A stretch of DNA of 64,000 bases from Adiantum capillus-veneris (lineage: Eukaryota > Streptophyta > Polypodiopsida > Polypodiales > Pteridaceae). The notes under the pieces were generated by a model. That model worked only from the letters and a program-made list of their open reading frames with translations, was not told where the DNA came from and made no database searches. Each line of letters begins with the position of its first letter. The first letter of the stretch is position 1. Below are positions 1-10,555 of this stretch, piece after piece. The translations under genes were made by a program, and so were the position numbers. Location of the stretch: positions 39,054,037 to 39,118,036 of the forward strand of contig CM043966.1 in the NCBI GenBank assembly GCA_014529385.2. Reading direction: 5' to 3'.

Positions 1-1008
1 AATTTGATCATCGATTCAGGTGCTAGCTTCCATGTTACTCCCCATAGGGAATGGTTCTCCACATATACTATTATGCATGGTGCATGCAAGCTTGGAGATT
101 CCTATCAACATGATATATGCATTATTGGAGATGCAAGTTATGCATGAAGAATGGCAGTAAATTTATGCTTTTTGGAGTCAGACATGTTCCTAAACTGACT
201 AAGAGTTTGGTATCAGTTGGTCAGCTTGATGCTCTAGGCTATACTACTGTTTTTGGCAATGGTTCTTGGATGGTGTGTAAGGAAAATTTGGTTGTCATAA
301 AAGGTCACAAATCTAGATCATTGTACTTTTTATAAGTTCTATCTATGTATCCGAGCAGCCTTCTACTGAGTTGTGGCATAGCCGGCTATATCAGCCAGAA
401 ACGAATGAAAATCCTTCAATGTTTGGGCTACTTATTTGTGTTAAACTATTTTAATTTATGTGAGGATTACATCTATGGCAAGCAAACTAGGCAAACTTCC
501 TTGCCATTACATTGAGAGTTGGGAAACCTCTAGATTTGGTTCATAGCAATTAATGTAAGCCTATGTCACAAAAATCTCTAGGGGGGGCACTGTATTTCCT
601 GACATTCATAGATGACTCTACCCAAAAGGTGTGGGTCTACCTCTTGAAGGGGAAAGACAAAGTGTTTGCTACTTTTAAAAACTCCCTTAGCTATGGTTGA
701 GAACCAATCTGGTAGAAAGCTCAAAGCTTTTCAAACTGGCAATGGTGGAGAGTATGTCTCCACAGAGTTCAATTTTTTTTGTAGCGCAAACGAGGGAGTC
801 GGTGACAGTTTACTACATCGTACACACCTCCTCATAATGACATTGTTGAGTGTATGAATCATTTGATTCAAGAAAGAGTCACAGCCATGTTACCCATGGC
901 GAGTTTACCTTCTGAGTTTTGGGGAGAGGCTGTTATGACAACTGTACACATCGTAAATAGATTAGTACTTCATTGAATCTCATAATTTGGCAGGAGATGT
1001 GGAATGGC
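1..1008 (+). pseudogene. Ty1/copia pol fragment, copy A (protease to integrase)
   Basis: The first codons read IIDSGASFHVTP, the catalytic DSGA motif of a copia aspartic protease. The frame at 117-335 continues with HVPKLTKSLVSVGQLDALGY, the usual stretch after the protease. Integrase pieces follow at 560-1000: [41 protein letters not shown] and EFWGEAVMTTVHIVNR. Several stops and frameshifts break the frame, so it is a relic. The left part lies outside the window. The copia homology stops near 1,008, about 25 bp before the inverted repeat of the next element. Copy B at 10,556 covers the same region and is about 88% alike by eye over the parts I compared. Confidence 0.9.
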
Positions 1009-1033
1009 ACATTAGGAAGTGAATGGGATATAG

Positions 1034-1053
1034 GAGGGCCTCTTTATTTGGCA
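1034..1053 (+). repeat. Left terminal inverted repeat
   Basis: It matches the reverse complement of 10,534-10,553 at 18 of 20 positions. The two differences are A/G at base 2 and G/C at base 18. Confidence 0.75.
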
Positions 1054-1361
1054 GTTTAAGGGAATGCTTAAAGCTTAAACCAAGTTTGACCAAGCCTAAA
1101 AGAGAGGGCAAAAAGGCCTATGTTCAGATTTTTTTAAAATCCATTTCCATATTTTGAATTTAAAAATAGTCTATTTAGTAACCCGAAAGAGAGGTGGGTA
1201 AATGAATTCTAAAATGTCATTTTCCCATTCCTCTTCTCTCTCTAACATATAAAATACTCTCTCTCACTTAGAACTCATTAAAGGAGGCACTTTTCAACCC
1301 CTTGCCAAAAAAGCAGATTTTCCACATTCTCTTAGTGCATTCTCTCTCTAAAATGTGATCC

Positions 1362-1362
<1 letters not shown>

Positions 1363-1433
<71 letters not shown>
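1363..1433. repeat. (CT)n microsatellite
   Basis: About 70 bp of uninterrupted CT in the left subterminal region of the TIR element. Confidence 0.97.
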
Positions 1434-1435
<2 letters not shown>

Positions 1436-1532
1436 GGACTCTCAGTCCTTAACTAATATGTATGAGACGAAATCCTTTGTACTGTTTTGTTCTGGTCCTA
1501 TAGGTCATATATGACCTCCATGGACGATAATT

Positions 1533-1535
<3 letters not shown>

Positions 1536-1601
<66 letters not shown>
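1536..1601. repeat. (CT)n microsatellite
   Basis: About 66 bp of CT followed by a T/C-rich tail. A third run lies at 1,738-1,776. The Ser/Leu-rich reading frames over these runs are translation artefacts. Confidence 0.97.
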
Positions 1602-1604
<3 letters not shown>

Positions 1605-1735
1605 CCCCCCTTTTCTCTCTTGTCACTTCCCCTCCCAATCATTAAGGAACATTCTTGGCTGCCTCTTTCTCACGGAGTGCAGATCCTCCAAGGTTGCAGA
1701 TATGCCCTCTCTCCCACTCATTGTCTTTCTATCAG

Positions 1736-1737
<2 letters not shown>

Positions 1738-1776
<39 letters not shown>
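1738..1776. repeat. (CT)n microsatellite
   Basis: About 39 bp of CT, the third such run within 450 bp of the left end of the TIR element. Confidence 0.95.
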
Positions 1777-1778
<2 letters not shown>

Positions 1779-2602
1779 GCTTCTCCCACTCTAGCTCCAG
1801 TTGTGAGAGCAATCAAAAACTCCATTACCTTTGTGTACAGCAATGTTTCTCTCTCTACACTCATGATCAACAATTCAAATTCAAAGGAGATTGAGCTGCA
1901 CTCCCTCTCTTTATTCCCTCCACAACATAATCCTTTTCTCTTATCTCTGAGTACTCTCCACTTCTTTCCTCCATAGCTACCTTCACCTGCTTGTAGTAGT
2001 CACTATTACACATTCTCTCTGATTTGCTTGATTAATTAATACAAATGTCATTCAATCCCATATCACTGCAAGACATTACTAACAAGTCAAAACGATAACG
2101 ATTAAACGCTGATTTAGAGCAAGAGTACGCTACTGTGTGACTTGGCACATCTAATCCCAATGTTGGAGATTAGCTACAGAACCTTGGGGGCAAGGCATTC
2201 AGCTTATGGGTTGATGACTATATTTACCTTGGCAATCCAATGACCAATGCATCATTGCCTTTTCATAATGTCACTGAGCTACTACGTTTTGATGGAGATA
2301 GGAGAGACCGATTGTTTGGCTATTGATGGAGATTATATTTAGCTTTTGTCAATGAAAGGGAAGCAAGAAAACATCTTTGTGCTGCTTATTCATCATTGCA
2401 AGAGAAGTACGTGAAAGACATTCAGCAAGTCAGAGAAGAAGCCAACGAGAAGACGAAGTAGCTAAACGACGAGATGTCAAAGCTTATTAAAAAAGTAGAG
2501 CATCAAAAAATGGAGCAAGAGCGTCGTCTAGACAATTATGTTCAGCTACAAAACACTACGCATAATATGCACCATTGAATCGATCATCTCACACACATTC
2601 CA

Positions 2603-4802
2603 TTGGGCTCCCACATTCGCAAGTGCAAGAGACATGCAACATCTATGCTATCTTCAAGTGGTGGAGCTCAAAAGCAACGTATCCGTCAAAATCGATGGGA
2701 ATACAAATACAAGATTCTAATTACTTACATTTTTGTACGTTGCTATAATATTATTTCAATATGCAGGAACTTGGCTTGGATGATGATGATGGGAATCGAT
2801 TCCGATGCTCAAATGATTGGACATACTCTGCTGCAGCATATCATCAAACCAAAGGAGTTGGTGGAGCTATTGGATGATCCATCCAATGTTGGCATTGCTA
2901 ATGTTTTGTGCCAGAAGTATTTTAGTGAGCTAAAGAGCATTGTGTCGCCTCAGAAGATGATGGAGGTGTGTGACAGTGCAAGAATAAGTTTCAAGGCCTA
3001 TGAATCTTTGTATAGACTTGTCACACTAGGTCACTAAGAAAAAGGTTTTTTTAGGTTTCTTCCAACACCTTGTATTGTCAACATTGCAAAAAGGTGCACC
3101 AATAATGATGTTCCAAGCTTGTTGGGTGGATTTCAATATGTGGAGGATGCCCTGCCATTAGAAGAGAGAAAATCCTTCTGTTACAACAAGTTCAATAATG
3201 TCTATGTTGACTTGTTGAAGCTCCAAGAGTCAATGATCAGATTTTATGGCTTGACACGGGAAGATTGTGATGGCAAAGTTATATTTGTGATGAAGCTTGA
3301 CGAGTGCCAGATCGTCAAAAGTCAACGGCTAAAAAGGATAAGTGGTATGCTTATGAACAGAGCCTTGGTGGGCATCGATGTTGAGCTAAATGCCAACGAG
3401 AAGGGAAACACCTGTTTAGATGTTCAGTCCGAGAAGAATATTTGGTGGTTAACAGCTTTTCATCTCCCACACAAGACACATGAATCCCTCAAATGGTATT
3501 TTAATCACACCCCAATCGTTGATGTCATTCGGCAAAAACAAAAAGGATAACGATTGCAGGTTTCAAGTCTGGGTATGTTCCAAGTGGAGTGGCATTTGGA
3601 AAGAGACTTGAAAACTCTCAAGTGTATGTTAGGGTGCAAGCAAGGTGCAATGACCCTCTTTCCATGCATTTATTGCTGCCACAATAAAGTCTCATTAGGG
3701 ACTGAGGGAAAGGGTTCAAAGGCTAGCAATTCAAAGGGCGGTAAGGGTAAGGGTGACAAAGCTGTAGTCAACTCTACAAAAGGTGTGCCCACTACACAAA
3801 CAATGGGTAAAGCACTACAACAATGGTTTCAAGGTATCCCCAGTTCTAACCAGAGTGTACCCCCTAATCGAGACATGGACGATCCAAATTGGATCCTATT
3901 ATACCGATTCCTCCGATAAATGTGCATGTGTGCACTCTTCATACCCATCTACAAATTCTTGACAAGTTGTTTATGCTCGATATTAATTATGCTTGGAATA
4001 TGGAGCCTACAGAAAGAAGGGAAGAGTATCAAAGAACTCAAATCTATTCTATCAAGTGTTGGCCTACATGAGGGTGCAGTAGAGTTATCAAAGGACAAGA
4101 AGGCATCTGGAAGTACACAGGATCGTCCTAATAAAATATGTATGTTTGGTAGTAAAGCTAGACATATGCTTTCAGACTATTCTGACTCCCAAAGTCCCAA
4201 TGAGTTTCAATTGTGGAAAAAGGTGTGTGACATTACCACCTACAGAGGTAACAAAGCAGCCCTCGAAATTAAGCGTGCTCGTGTGTGGCAAGCTGTAGAT
4301 GATATTTTTTGTTTGCTTAAAAAGGCAAAGCTAACCTCTGTTGAGATATCCACCTTAAAGTTTGTAATCAATAGTTTCACAACGCAAATGGTGGATGCCT
4401 GGGGAGAGACGCACATAACACATTACATGGTGGGTTGAACACTTTGTCTTTGCAGTAAAAAAACATCAGTGTTTGAACTAAAGTTTTATTATTTTTGCAA
4501 CACATTCTTTTTGCTCATAGCTCATTTTTTCTCGACACATTTGATTCATTGGGTATCTAGAGTAGCAAAGGAATGGAGCACTCACATATCAAGCAAAAGC
4601 AGTGTATTTTAAAAATACACAGCATGGAAGTGGGAGAAAAAAGAGCAATGCCCTACACGAAATGTTCAATTGGCTCTACAAAGTTTTAGCAAGGAGAGAA
4701 AGGAAGAAGACTAGAGTGCAAAGAAGTTTGAAATACAAAATAGAGAAAGTGATTAGCGTGAGGCGATCACAATCATATCATGCTTCTAGTGCAAAAGATT
4801 GA
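2603..4802 (+). pseudogene. Decayed transposase-like protein of the TIR element
   Basis: One plus-strand frame runs from about 2,603 to 3,919 with in-frame stops near 3,035 and 3,548. It shifts to another frame over 3,889-4,071, returns for 4,020-4,438, and a last piece lies at 4,602-4,802. In order, the text includes SARISFKAYESLYRLV, KVIFVMKLDECQIVKSQRLK (Asp in a hydrophobic strand), ISGMLMNRALVGID, a Cys pair in LFPCIYCCHNK, VHVCTLHTHLQILDKL and AWGETHITHYMVG. The order of an acidic strand, a Cys-pair region, an LH...I helix and a late TH-Y motif suggests a DDE-type transposase with an insertion, but I cannot assign the family. Three acidic catalytic residues are not proven. The N-terminal part before 2,603 (2,100-2,540) is also partly open but degraded. 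It is the best candidate for the enzyme that moved the 9.5-kb element. Confidence 0.5.
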
Positions 4803-5027
4803 TTTCGACAATGATTGGAGACAAGGCAACGAAATGGCAGGCGTTGGGTGCAAAATCAATAAATGTCTGACACTAACCAGTTCTATAGTAGACATACATT
4901 GTAATGCCACATGATTTGTTAACACCCCAATCAGTGGTTCCATGGGTCAAATTTTGCCAATTTTGGAGTTTTTTTGCAAAAAAATATTAGTATTATTGAG
5001 TTTTTAATTTTTTAAAAAAAATAGTAC
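4803..5027. other. AT-rich spacer before the second ORF
   Basis: No frame longer than a few dozen codons is credible. The stretch is AT-rich, with T and A runs just before the TATA box at 5,028. Confidence 0.6.
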
Positions 5028-5035
5028 TATATAAG
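5028..5035 (+). promoter_or_regulatory. TATA box for the coiled-coil ORF
   Basis: TATATAAG ends 92 bp before the ATG at 5,127, in an AT-rich background. The ORF at 8,165 (minus) has the same octamer at nearly the same distance. Confidence 0.5.
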
Positions 5036-5126
5036 TTAAAATTCACAACTTGAAGTCATTTCTTGCTTGCACATTCTAGAATATCCTCTTGAGCACAAAT
5101 GTGCACGCTCTCATATCTTGCACCAC

Positions 5127-5918
5127 ATGGACGATTCACACGAGCAAGTTGGCACTACGCACAACAATACCACCACATCCACTCACACCATAGAAGATCC
5201 ATAGCCAGAACCCCATGTAGAATCTACGGCTTTAAATCCACATCCCCAACCACAAGTGGACAACCTAGTGACCCAACCCGCTCGAGACACCCAAGAGCCT
5301 CCCCAACCATCGAATCAAAATGATTTAACCACCATGCGATATATTTTTGGAGATCTCAAAGATTTAATCCATGCCAATTGCACACCTCTACCAGATCCTC
5401 CACCAATTTCATCTCTACATAGAGCCACGCAAGAAACAAGAGCAACAGAAGAAGAATACCGAGGTCAGCTTCAAAATCTGGTGCCCTCGCCTGCTGTCAC
5501 AGCAACAACTGATGCTTAGGCCATTGTGGAAACCACACCATGAAAGTTTCCACTGCCAATCAAATAAAGAGTAATCAATGTAATACCAGACGGCCCAATT
5601 TCTAAAGCACGAGAGGCCAAGAGGAGGAAAACAATGAGGGAGACGAAAAACAAAGAGGCAACTGAGAAGGAAGCACAAAGAGTGCAAGAAGAGCAAAGAA
5701 GACAGAGAGAGCAAGAGGAATGGCAAAGAGTCGAGGCCAAGAGAGCTCATTTGGCAAACTTACAAGCACAAGCAGAGGCAGAGAGAGAGGCGGCAAAGGA
5801 TAGAGCTCAAGCCACCCAACAAGCGAAGGTTGGGAGCTCAAGGCCTTCAAAAATACCTCAAAGAGCCAAGCAGTGTGCAAAGAGAAAAAAGGACAAGGTG
5901 ACACTAAATCATTCATAA
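5127..5918 (+). pseudogene. Pro-rich plus charged coiled-coil ORF of the TIR element
   Basis: A single frame from the ATG at 5,127 (MDDSHEQVGTTHN) to the stop at 5,918 has about 264 codons, interrupted by a few stops (one early, three between 5,517 and 5,575). Residues ~45-130 are rich in Pro, Thr and Gln. The last ~95 residues, from 5,634, are a Glu/Arg/Lys/Gln helix (KEAQRVQEEQRRQREQEEW) typical of a coiled coil, ending in a basic tail. It resembles no protein I can name. It lies downstream of the transposase-like frame in the same orientation, has its own TATA box, and may have been an accessory protein. A few changes would account for the stops, so it decayed recently or one of the stops may lie in an intron. 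Confidence 0.45.
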
Positions 5919-6220
5919 TTATGTTTCAGCGTGCGAAGCACTATGCTTATGAGTAATAAGGAGGGGAGGTGTGGTGGGGGTGGGCTACGGGGAGGTGCGG
6001 TGTGGGTGGGCTATGGGGTACGGGGTACCAAACGCGTTTCGCTCCATTGAGGAGCTCATCAGTGGTAGGAGAAAGGAGAGAGGAGAGAAAGAAAGGAGGG
6101 GGGGGGGGGGAAGGGGGAAGAAGGAAGTGTACTTTTGAAGGGGTTAAGTTAGGGAGATAGTTCCTCTAACTGAAGGAAAAGAGTGGTGTATAGTGTGATG
6201 TAGAGTCCCCGTAAAATCAA

Positions 6221-6346
6221 GGGAAGTCTTCATTGATTGTTATTGAGGAGTGGTTAAAGTGAAGGCGGGGCCTGAAAATATGGGAACGTCTCCATTGATT
6301 GTTATCCGAGGAGCAGTTTAAGTGAAAGCGGGGCTCGATAATATAT
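6221..6346. repeat. Tandem duplication, ~63-bp unit
   Basis: The two copies 6,221-6,280 and 6,281-6,346 share GGGAA-GTCT-CATTGATTGTTAT, GAGGAG, TTTAAGTGAA-GCGGGGC and an AATAT(AT)GG end, with scattered differences. No gene overlaps. A GC-rich stretch with a G run follows at 6,361-6,373. Confidence 0.75.
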
Positions 6347-6599
6347 GGAAAAAATGGTGGGTGGGGGGGGGGGGCGTATGGGTCAACCGGACCACTGACA
6401 AATCTGCTCCTTGGCGTCGTGGCGCTCGACGCGTCGAGGTCCGATTGACCCGTACGCCCCCTTCTCGCCCTATTTTGCAAAAGAATCATCGAGACGTGCC
6501 CCTCGGCTGCCCGATTGCTGCATGTTCGATGTTCTGTGCATGTGTTGCAGAAATGAAATCTATTGGACAATATGAATTTTTTTAAAAAAAACAAGTACC

Positions 6600-6940
6600 G
6601 AATTTGACAGGAATTGTTGACAAAAAAAAATATTATGTATTGATTTGGATATTACATCATGGTCAATTAGCTTTTCTATTACATCTATGGGTATGGGGCA
6701 AATAGCTGACTTGACACCAAGGGATTTTACAATTTCCTCTAGGTTCGTCAACCCTTGACCTAGGCTCAAGGCAGAGTGGGAGAGGACTAAGCCTAGGTGC
6801 TTGCATGTAAAGGCATACAATGCAGCCTCTCGGTCCACCAATATTTATTTATGAGCATTTAAGGTGAGAGAATCCTCAACAAATATGGTACTTAATGCTT
6901 TGCACTTTAGCACATCTACAGTCAAAACCATTCTTGGAGA
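6600..6940 (-). pseudogene. Open minus-strand frame, unrecognised
   Basis: Reading leftwards from about 6,940 the minus strand gives DVLKCKALSTIFVEDSLTL, one stop, then REAALYAFTCKHLGLVLSHS and NLEEIVKSLGVKSAICPIPI. The composition is protein-like rather than random. It lies downstream of the 284-codon ORF on the same strand and could be a later exon of it or an independent relic. No function is suggested. Confidence 0.3.
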
Positions 6941-7310
6941 ATTCTGTGTGAGCAACTCTAAGAATCAATGGCCCCAGGTGGCTCAGGTAGTGCCAAAGCA
7001 AGTTATCCCTACCCATGGGCATGTTGCACAAACCTCCAGTACCCATTGCAAACTTATCAACATGGTATGACATCTGCAAAGCATTTTAATTGACTTTAAC
7101 ACTTGTAGTAAGGAATAATAGACAATCTACTAGGTTAAGATTTATTTACCTCAATTTCTTCATCCTTCTCTTCGAGAGTTTTCTTTGTAAGATCATGCTA
7201 GATCAATCATCTCTACCAATTGCGATCAGTGGTTTGTGTGGAGGAAATTCGCTTTTCGGTACGCTTTCGTAGAAAAGAGGCACATGATTTGATTTCCATA
7301 AGTGTACTTG

Positions 7311-8165
7311 CTATGTTTGCACCAACTTCTGTTCGTTTTCATTGGGGAGAAAAGAGAAGCTTGTTGGGAGACCTTGGTCTTCAAAGTCAATTTGAAAATT
7401 GACTCTCTCTTCCTTTCCACTGGGATCCTTCATGCCCGCATAGATAGCAAGCAGTGTGAGCGACTCGTCTTCTCTGAGTCCTAATGTTTTGGCAATGTTG
7501 TCAAGGATCAGAAAGTGACAATCATCCACCACCACTACATGTAAAGTGAGAATTTGGAGGTATGGAACCTCCTCTAGCACCTCATGTCCCTCTATCATCC
7601 GATCTTCCTCCTCAATGAAGCTGGGATCTTGCAAGAGGACGAGTGCCATAGATGCTTCAGTCTGCTCATCAATCTCTTCAATTACTTCATTTGCTTTCTT
7701 CACAATGGTCACAAGTGGTTTTTGGTTGAAGTTTTCCTTTGCTTTTCCCTTATCCATGCCCTCAAGCACAAGTAAGACCATAATTATGTCCCAAGAAATG
7801 AATTGGGTGCCTATGCACCCCGTGCCCAAATCTATGAGATCATTTTCATCCTCTGTCTTGTAGTCCCGTTCTATGAGGCCTTTAATAAACCTGAACAAGC
7901 GAAACCAAAAGTTTCTGTCGGCCGCATAGAGATGCTTCAGGAAATCCACTGGTAACCATGTTGTGTTGGATCTCTCAACGACTATGGCATATTCTTCCAT
8001 GTGATGCACCATGTAATCAAGAAAGCTTTCGAATGCCTCTGCATGAAGGTTGGTGGTGGCCTGCATGTCAATTGTCCCCAGGAACAAACTGAGTAGTTCA
8101 TGTGCTCAATCTGCAAGTCCTACCTTTTCTAATTGTGTGAGAAGTGCCTCAGTAGACGTTTCCAT
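7311..8165 (-). CDS. Unknown 284-residue protein with one in-frame stop
   Basis: The minus frame starts METSTEALLTQLEKVGLAD at 8,165, hits one TGA at 8,108-8,106, and is then open for more than 260 codons to a TAG at 7,311. The protein is acidic and mostly helical by composition (EEIDEQTEASMALVLLQD, EEEDRMIEGHEVLEEV). I see no catalytic motif, zinc site or membrane segment. A TATATAAG box lies at 8,259-8,252, 87 bp upstream of the ATG. It is the longest open frame inside the TIR element, in the opposite orientation to the transposase-like frame. The lone TGA means either a recently broken gene, a sequencing error, or a start after the stop. The family is unknown to me. Confidence 0.5.
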
Positions 8166-8251
8166 GGGTTCGTTCGCGAAGAAGATGCGAAGAGAGCTTA
8201 GAGCTAAAGTTTTGTGAATGTGAGAAATGAAGTTTAAAACCTAGAAAGTCA

Positions 8252-8259
8252 CTTATATA
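8252..8259 (-). promoter_or_regulatory. TATA box for the 284-residue ORF
   Basis: The minus strand reads GGTATATAAGTGAC. The expected start of transcription about 30 bp downstream leaves a leader of ~60 nt before the ATG at 8,165. Confidence 0.5.
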
Positions 8260-8544
8260 CCGAAAGTCACTTTTTAAAAAGCACTTAAAAATAACTCAAA
8301 ACTATAATTTTAAACAAAATCATGCGACAAAGAATTGAAAGACACCAACATTAAAAACATTCGTGCTCCACATCAAAGAAATTGCACGTTTCAATCGAAA
8401 ACTTGAATAAGTTGAGAAAAATAAACAAGTATGTGCACAAACAAGATTCAAAACACCATATGTATTAATTGGAGCAAAATCCCTGGCAGTTACAAGCTTT
8501 TACAAAAATACATCACGAAAACGGAACGTTCTTACAGAGAAATC

Positions 8545-9725
8545 TCTTCTCTTTTCTGGAGTGAGCAACCTTTTCATTGACTACAAAGAGATATTGCTTG
8601 GGCAAGGTATATTTGAGATTAAGATACTTGCGAAGGTGATTGAGGTCCCAGTCATTGTTCACAATAATGTGGTGCATTGCATCGTCTGGAGACGTATTTG
8701 CAGGTCAGCTGATTCTCTAGCAGCAACCTCAGAGTCTTGTGCCTCCCATTCTCCCATCATCAGCTTCCATGTTCTATAGGGAAAGACCATCGACAAGCTT
8801 TGCTTCGCAATATGGTATCTGAACACCACATTCTTAGCAACCCATCCAACTGCAAGGAATCCGTTCATCGCACTTTCCCCTTTGCAAGTTCACATTGTTG
8901 GTGTCTTGTGAACACTCTGAAGTCGAAATATAAACACAAGCACATGAAGAGACATAAACCATGTTACCGCGGCTTTGTGGGAACCATAGGTGCACTTCAT
9001 TGCTGCTTGCACATCCACCTCGATTCTCCTTTTGGTTGTTGTGATCAAGGCACTGTCTGGGTTAGGCCATTTCAAACTCTCCAAGGTTGGCAAGTGAATC
9101 GGAGAAATATTACCATATCCATTTTGCCTAGGTGTGACATAAGTATGACTATAAAAGAAAAAAAATGTCACGTGAGGCAAGCTCAGAGGATGGACATCCA
9201 GCATAGAGTAACTTGCCAAGCTCAGTGTGGATGACCTCAAAAGTTCCTGTGAAGGGCTCTATTGGCTTCCACTCTACAAAATTGGATGGAAAAACATCTG
9301 CAAGCATGAACAAGCAATGGAAATCTTACAGTCATCAAAGCAACACACAGGGCAAAAATACTAAATAGACGAGCAAAAAACTTGAAAGAGGAGTAAGATT
9401 ACAATTTGTAGGAAACCTCAATGGAGCCACTACTGTCTCTAGCTTCAATTGTGAAGAAACATACACATGTTGCACCTTTGCAAGCCTCTTGTTGTCTTGT
9501 GTTTGATTGAACTCCATGATTCTTCCCTTCCAATGGTGTGCTCGAGAAGCCATGTGTCTCCTTGAGTGCACCTCTTAAGTTGGGTTGCATTGCCACCCGC
9601 ATAATTCGTTTGAACTCCATCGTCACCCAATATCCATTGTCTTCTTGTACATTGCTACATGAAATGGATTCAATGACACTCCTAGGTCGTCGAGTACCTG
9701 ATGATGCCATGGGGAATAATGGCAC
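8545..9725 (-). pseudogene. Possible multi-exon minus-strand gene, unrecognised
   Basis: Four protein-like stretches lie in the same orientation. The first is 9,725-9,399, with a downstream ATG (MASSGTRRPRSVIESIS, then GYWVTMEFKRIMRVAMQP). The second is ~9,279-9,170 (EWKPIEPFTGTFEVIHTELG). The third is ~9,150-8,890 (NGYGNISPIHLPTLESLKWP). The fourth is 8,868-8,545, ending HHIIVNNDWDLNHLRKYLNL and KQYLFVVNEKVAHSRKEK. Frames change between pieces, and some joins have plausible acceptors such as TTTTGTAG before EWKP and TCTCCAG near 8,690, so introns are possible. I recognise no domain. It lies between the right end of the TIR element and the 284-residue ORF and is probably part of the element's cargo. 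Confidence 0.35.
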
Positions 9726-9839
9726 AACCTACAGACAAACACTTACGATTAGACATTACACATCCATGTTCTCAACTGTATAAAGAGCAAGATTCTTGAT
9801 GGTACACAAAGGTGAAGGATGCCACTTAGTGCTATACCG

Positions 9840-10277
9840 CTCCACCTGCTTGTTGGCTTAATGTGGAAGATAATGTTGCAAAAGCTTGAGAGGAAAGTAG
9901 ATCCTCTCTAGAGAGCTTAATGGACAAGGAACAGGAAAACTATTGAGGAAAGAAAGAGGGATGATCTAGCAGAAGGATATGCTACAAATCTTCAACTTTA
10001 GCTAGAGGCGTTTAGTGAGGCCCATGGAGAAATGGAGAACTTCAGCTTTAGAAGAATGTGGCCCTCAAGAATGCAGTAAGCTTGAGGAGGTAAAGGAGGT
10101 TCAAACTTTTGTTGCAGAGCTTTTGGGAGGGAAAACTAAAAGGAAGGAAAGAGAAGCAACTTGTAAGGTGAATTGAAGAGAAGTGAGAGATGATACAGTA
10201 GTAGAGAGAGAGGGAGGGAATGATCATCACGTTTTTGGAGGGACCCCCTTTTAGGACGGGGGGGAGAAACTAGTAGC

Positions 10278-10279
<2 letters not shown>
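9840..10279. other. Right subterminal region of the TIR element, no gene
   Basis: Purine-rich DNA (GAGG, GAAAGAG) leads to the GA run at 10,280. The frames on the minus strand are Ser/Leu repeats from this composition. I see no gene. Confidence 0.6.

Positions 10280-10346
<67 letters not shown>
10280..10346. repeat. (GA)n microsatellite
   Basis: About 66 bp of GA, mirrored by the CT runs at the left end of the same TIR element. Confidence 0.97.
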
Positions 10347-10351
<5 letters not shown>

Positions 10352-10533
10352 TTGGCTTTTACTCAACTATTTAGAAAAAAGTTTAGTTGTCTGAATTTAT
10401 AAGAGATTTTCTCTTTATATTTTATAAAAGAGTACAAGTTTGACCACTTACTTTTAGGCCCTGCCATACCTGTCATTTCAATCCACAAGGCATCCACCCA
10501 TTTGCCCCTTCCATAATCTCCTTTTTAATCCCA

Positions 10534-10553
10534 TGGCAAATAAAGAGGCCCCC
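10534..10553 (-). repeat. Right terminal inverted repeat
   Basis: Its reverse complement GGGGGCCTCTTTATTTGCCA matches 1,034-1,053 at 18 of 20 bases. The copia sequence of copy B resumes three bases later. Confidence 0.75.
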
Positions 10554-10555
10554 TT

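Larger units (their letters stand above)
1034..10553. mobile_element. Large DNA transposon-like element with 20-bp inverted ends and several ORFs
   Basis: The left end starts GAGGGCCTCTTTATTTGGCA (1,034-1,053). The reverse complement of the right end starts GGGGGCCTCTTTATTTGCCA (10,553-10,534), so 18 of 20 bases agree. Inside lie a decayed transposase-like frame (plus), a charged coiled-coil ORF (plus), a 284-codon ORF (minus) and a cluster of minus-strand frames. Both subterminal zones are rich in (CT)n, in inverted orientation relative to each other. The GGGCCTCTTTATTTG end recalls PIF/Harbinger termini, but the protein frame does not look like a Harbinger transposase, so I leave the superfamily open. 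No clean target duplication is seen: the left flank is ATAG and the right flank TTAG. Confidence 0.65.

Noticed and set aside
1620-1976. Long Ser/Leu-rich frames over CT/GA runs (also at 10,136, 48,643, 50,644, 52,618, 57,488 and 59,733)
   Set aside because: They are translations of microsatellites, with no start context or homologue-like text outside the runs.
5415-5916. Minus-strand frames rich in Leu, Ser and Phe that look like membrane proteins
   Set aside because: They are antisense to the Glu/Arg/Lys-rich coiled-coil ORF, whose complement always gives such text.
1034-10553. Firm assignment of the TIR element to PIF/Harbinger
   Set aside because: The ends are suggestive, but there is no clean TWA target duplication and the transposase-like frame does not show the expected DDE_4-type text.
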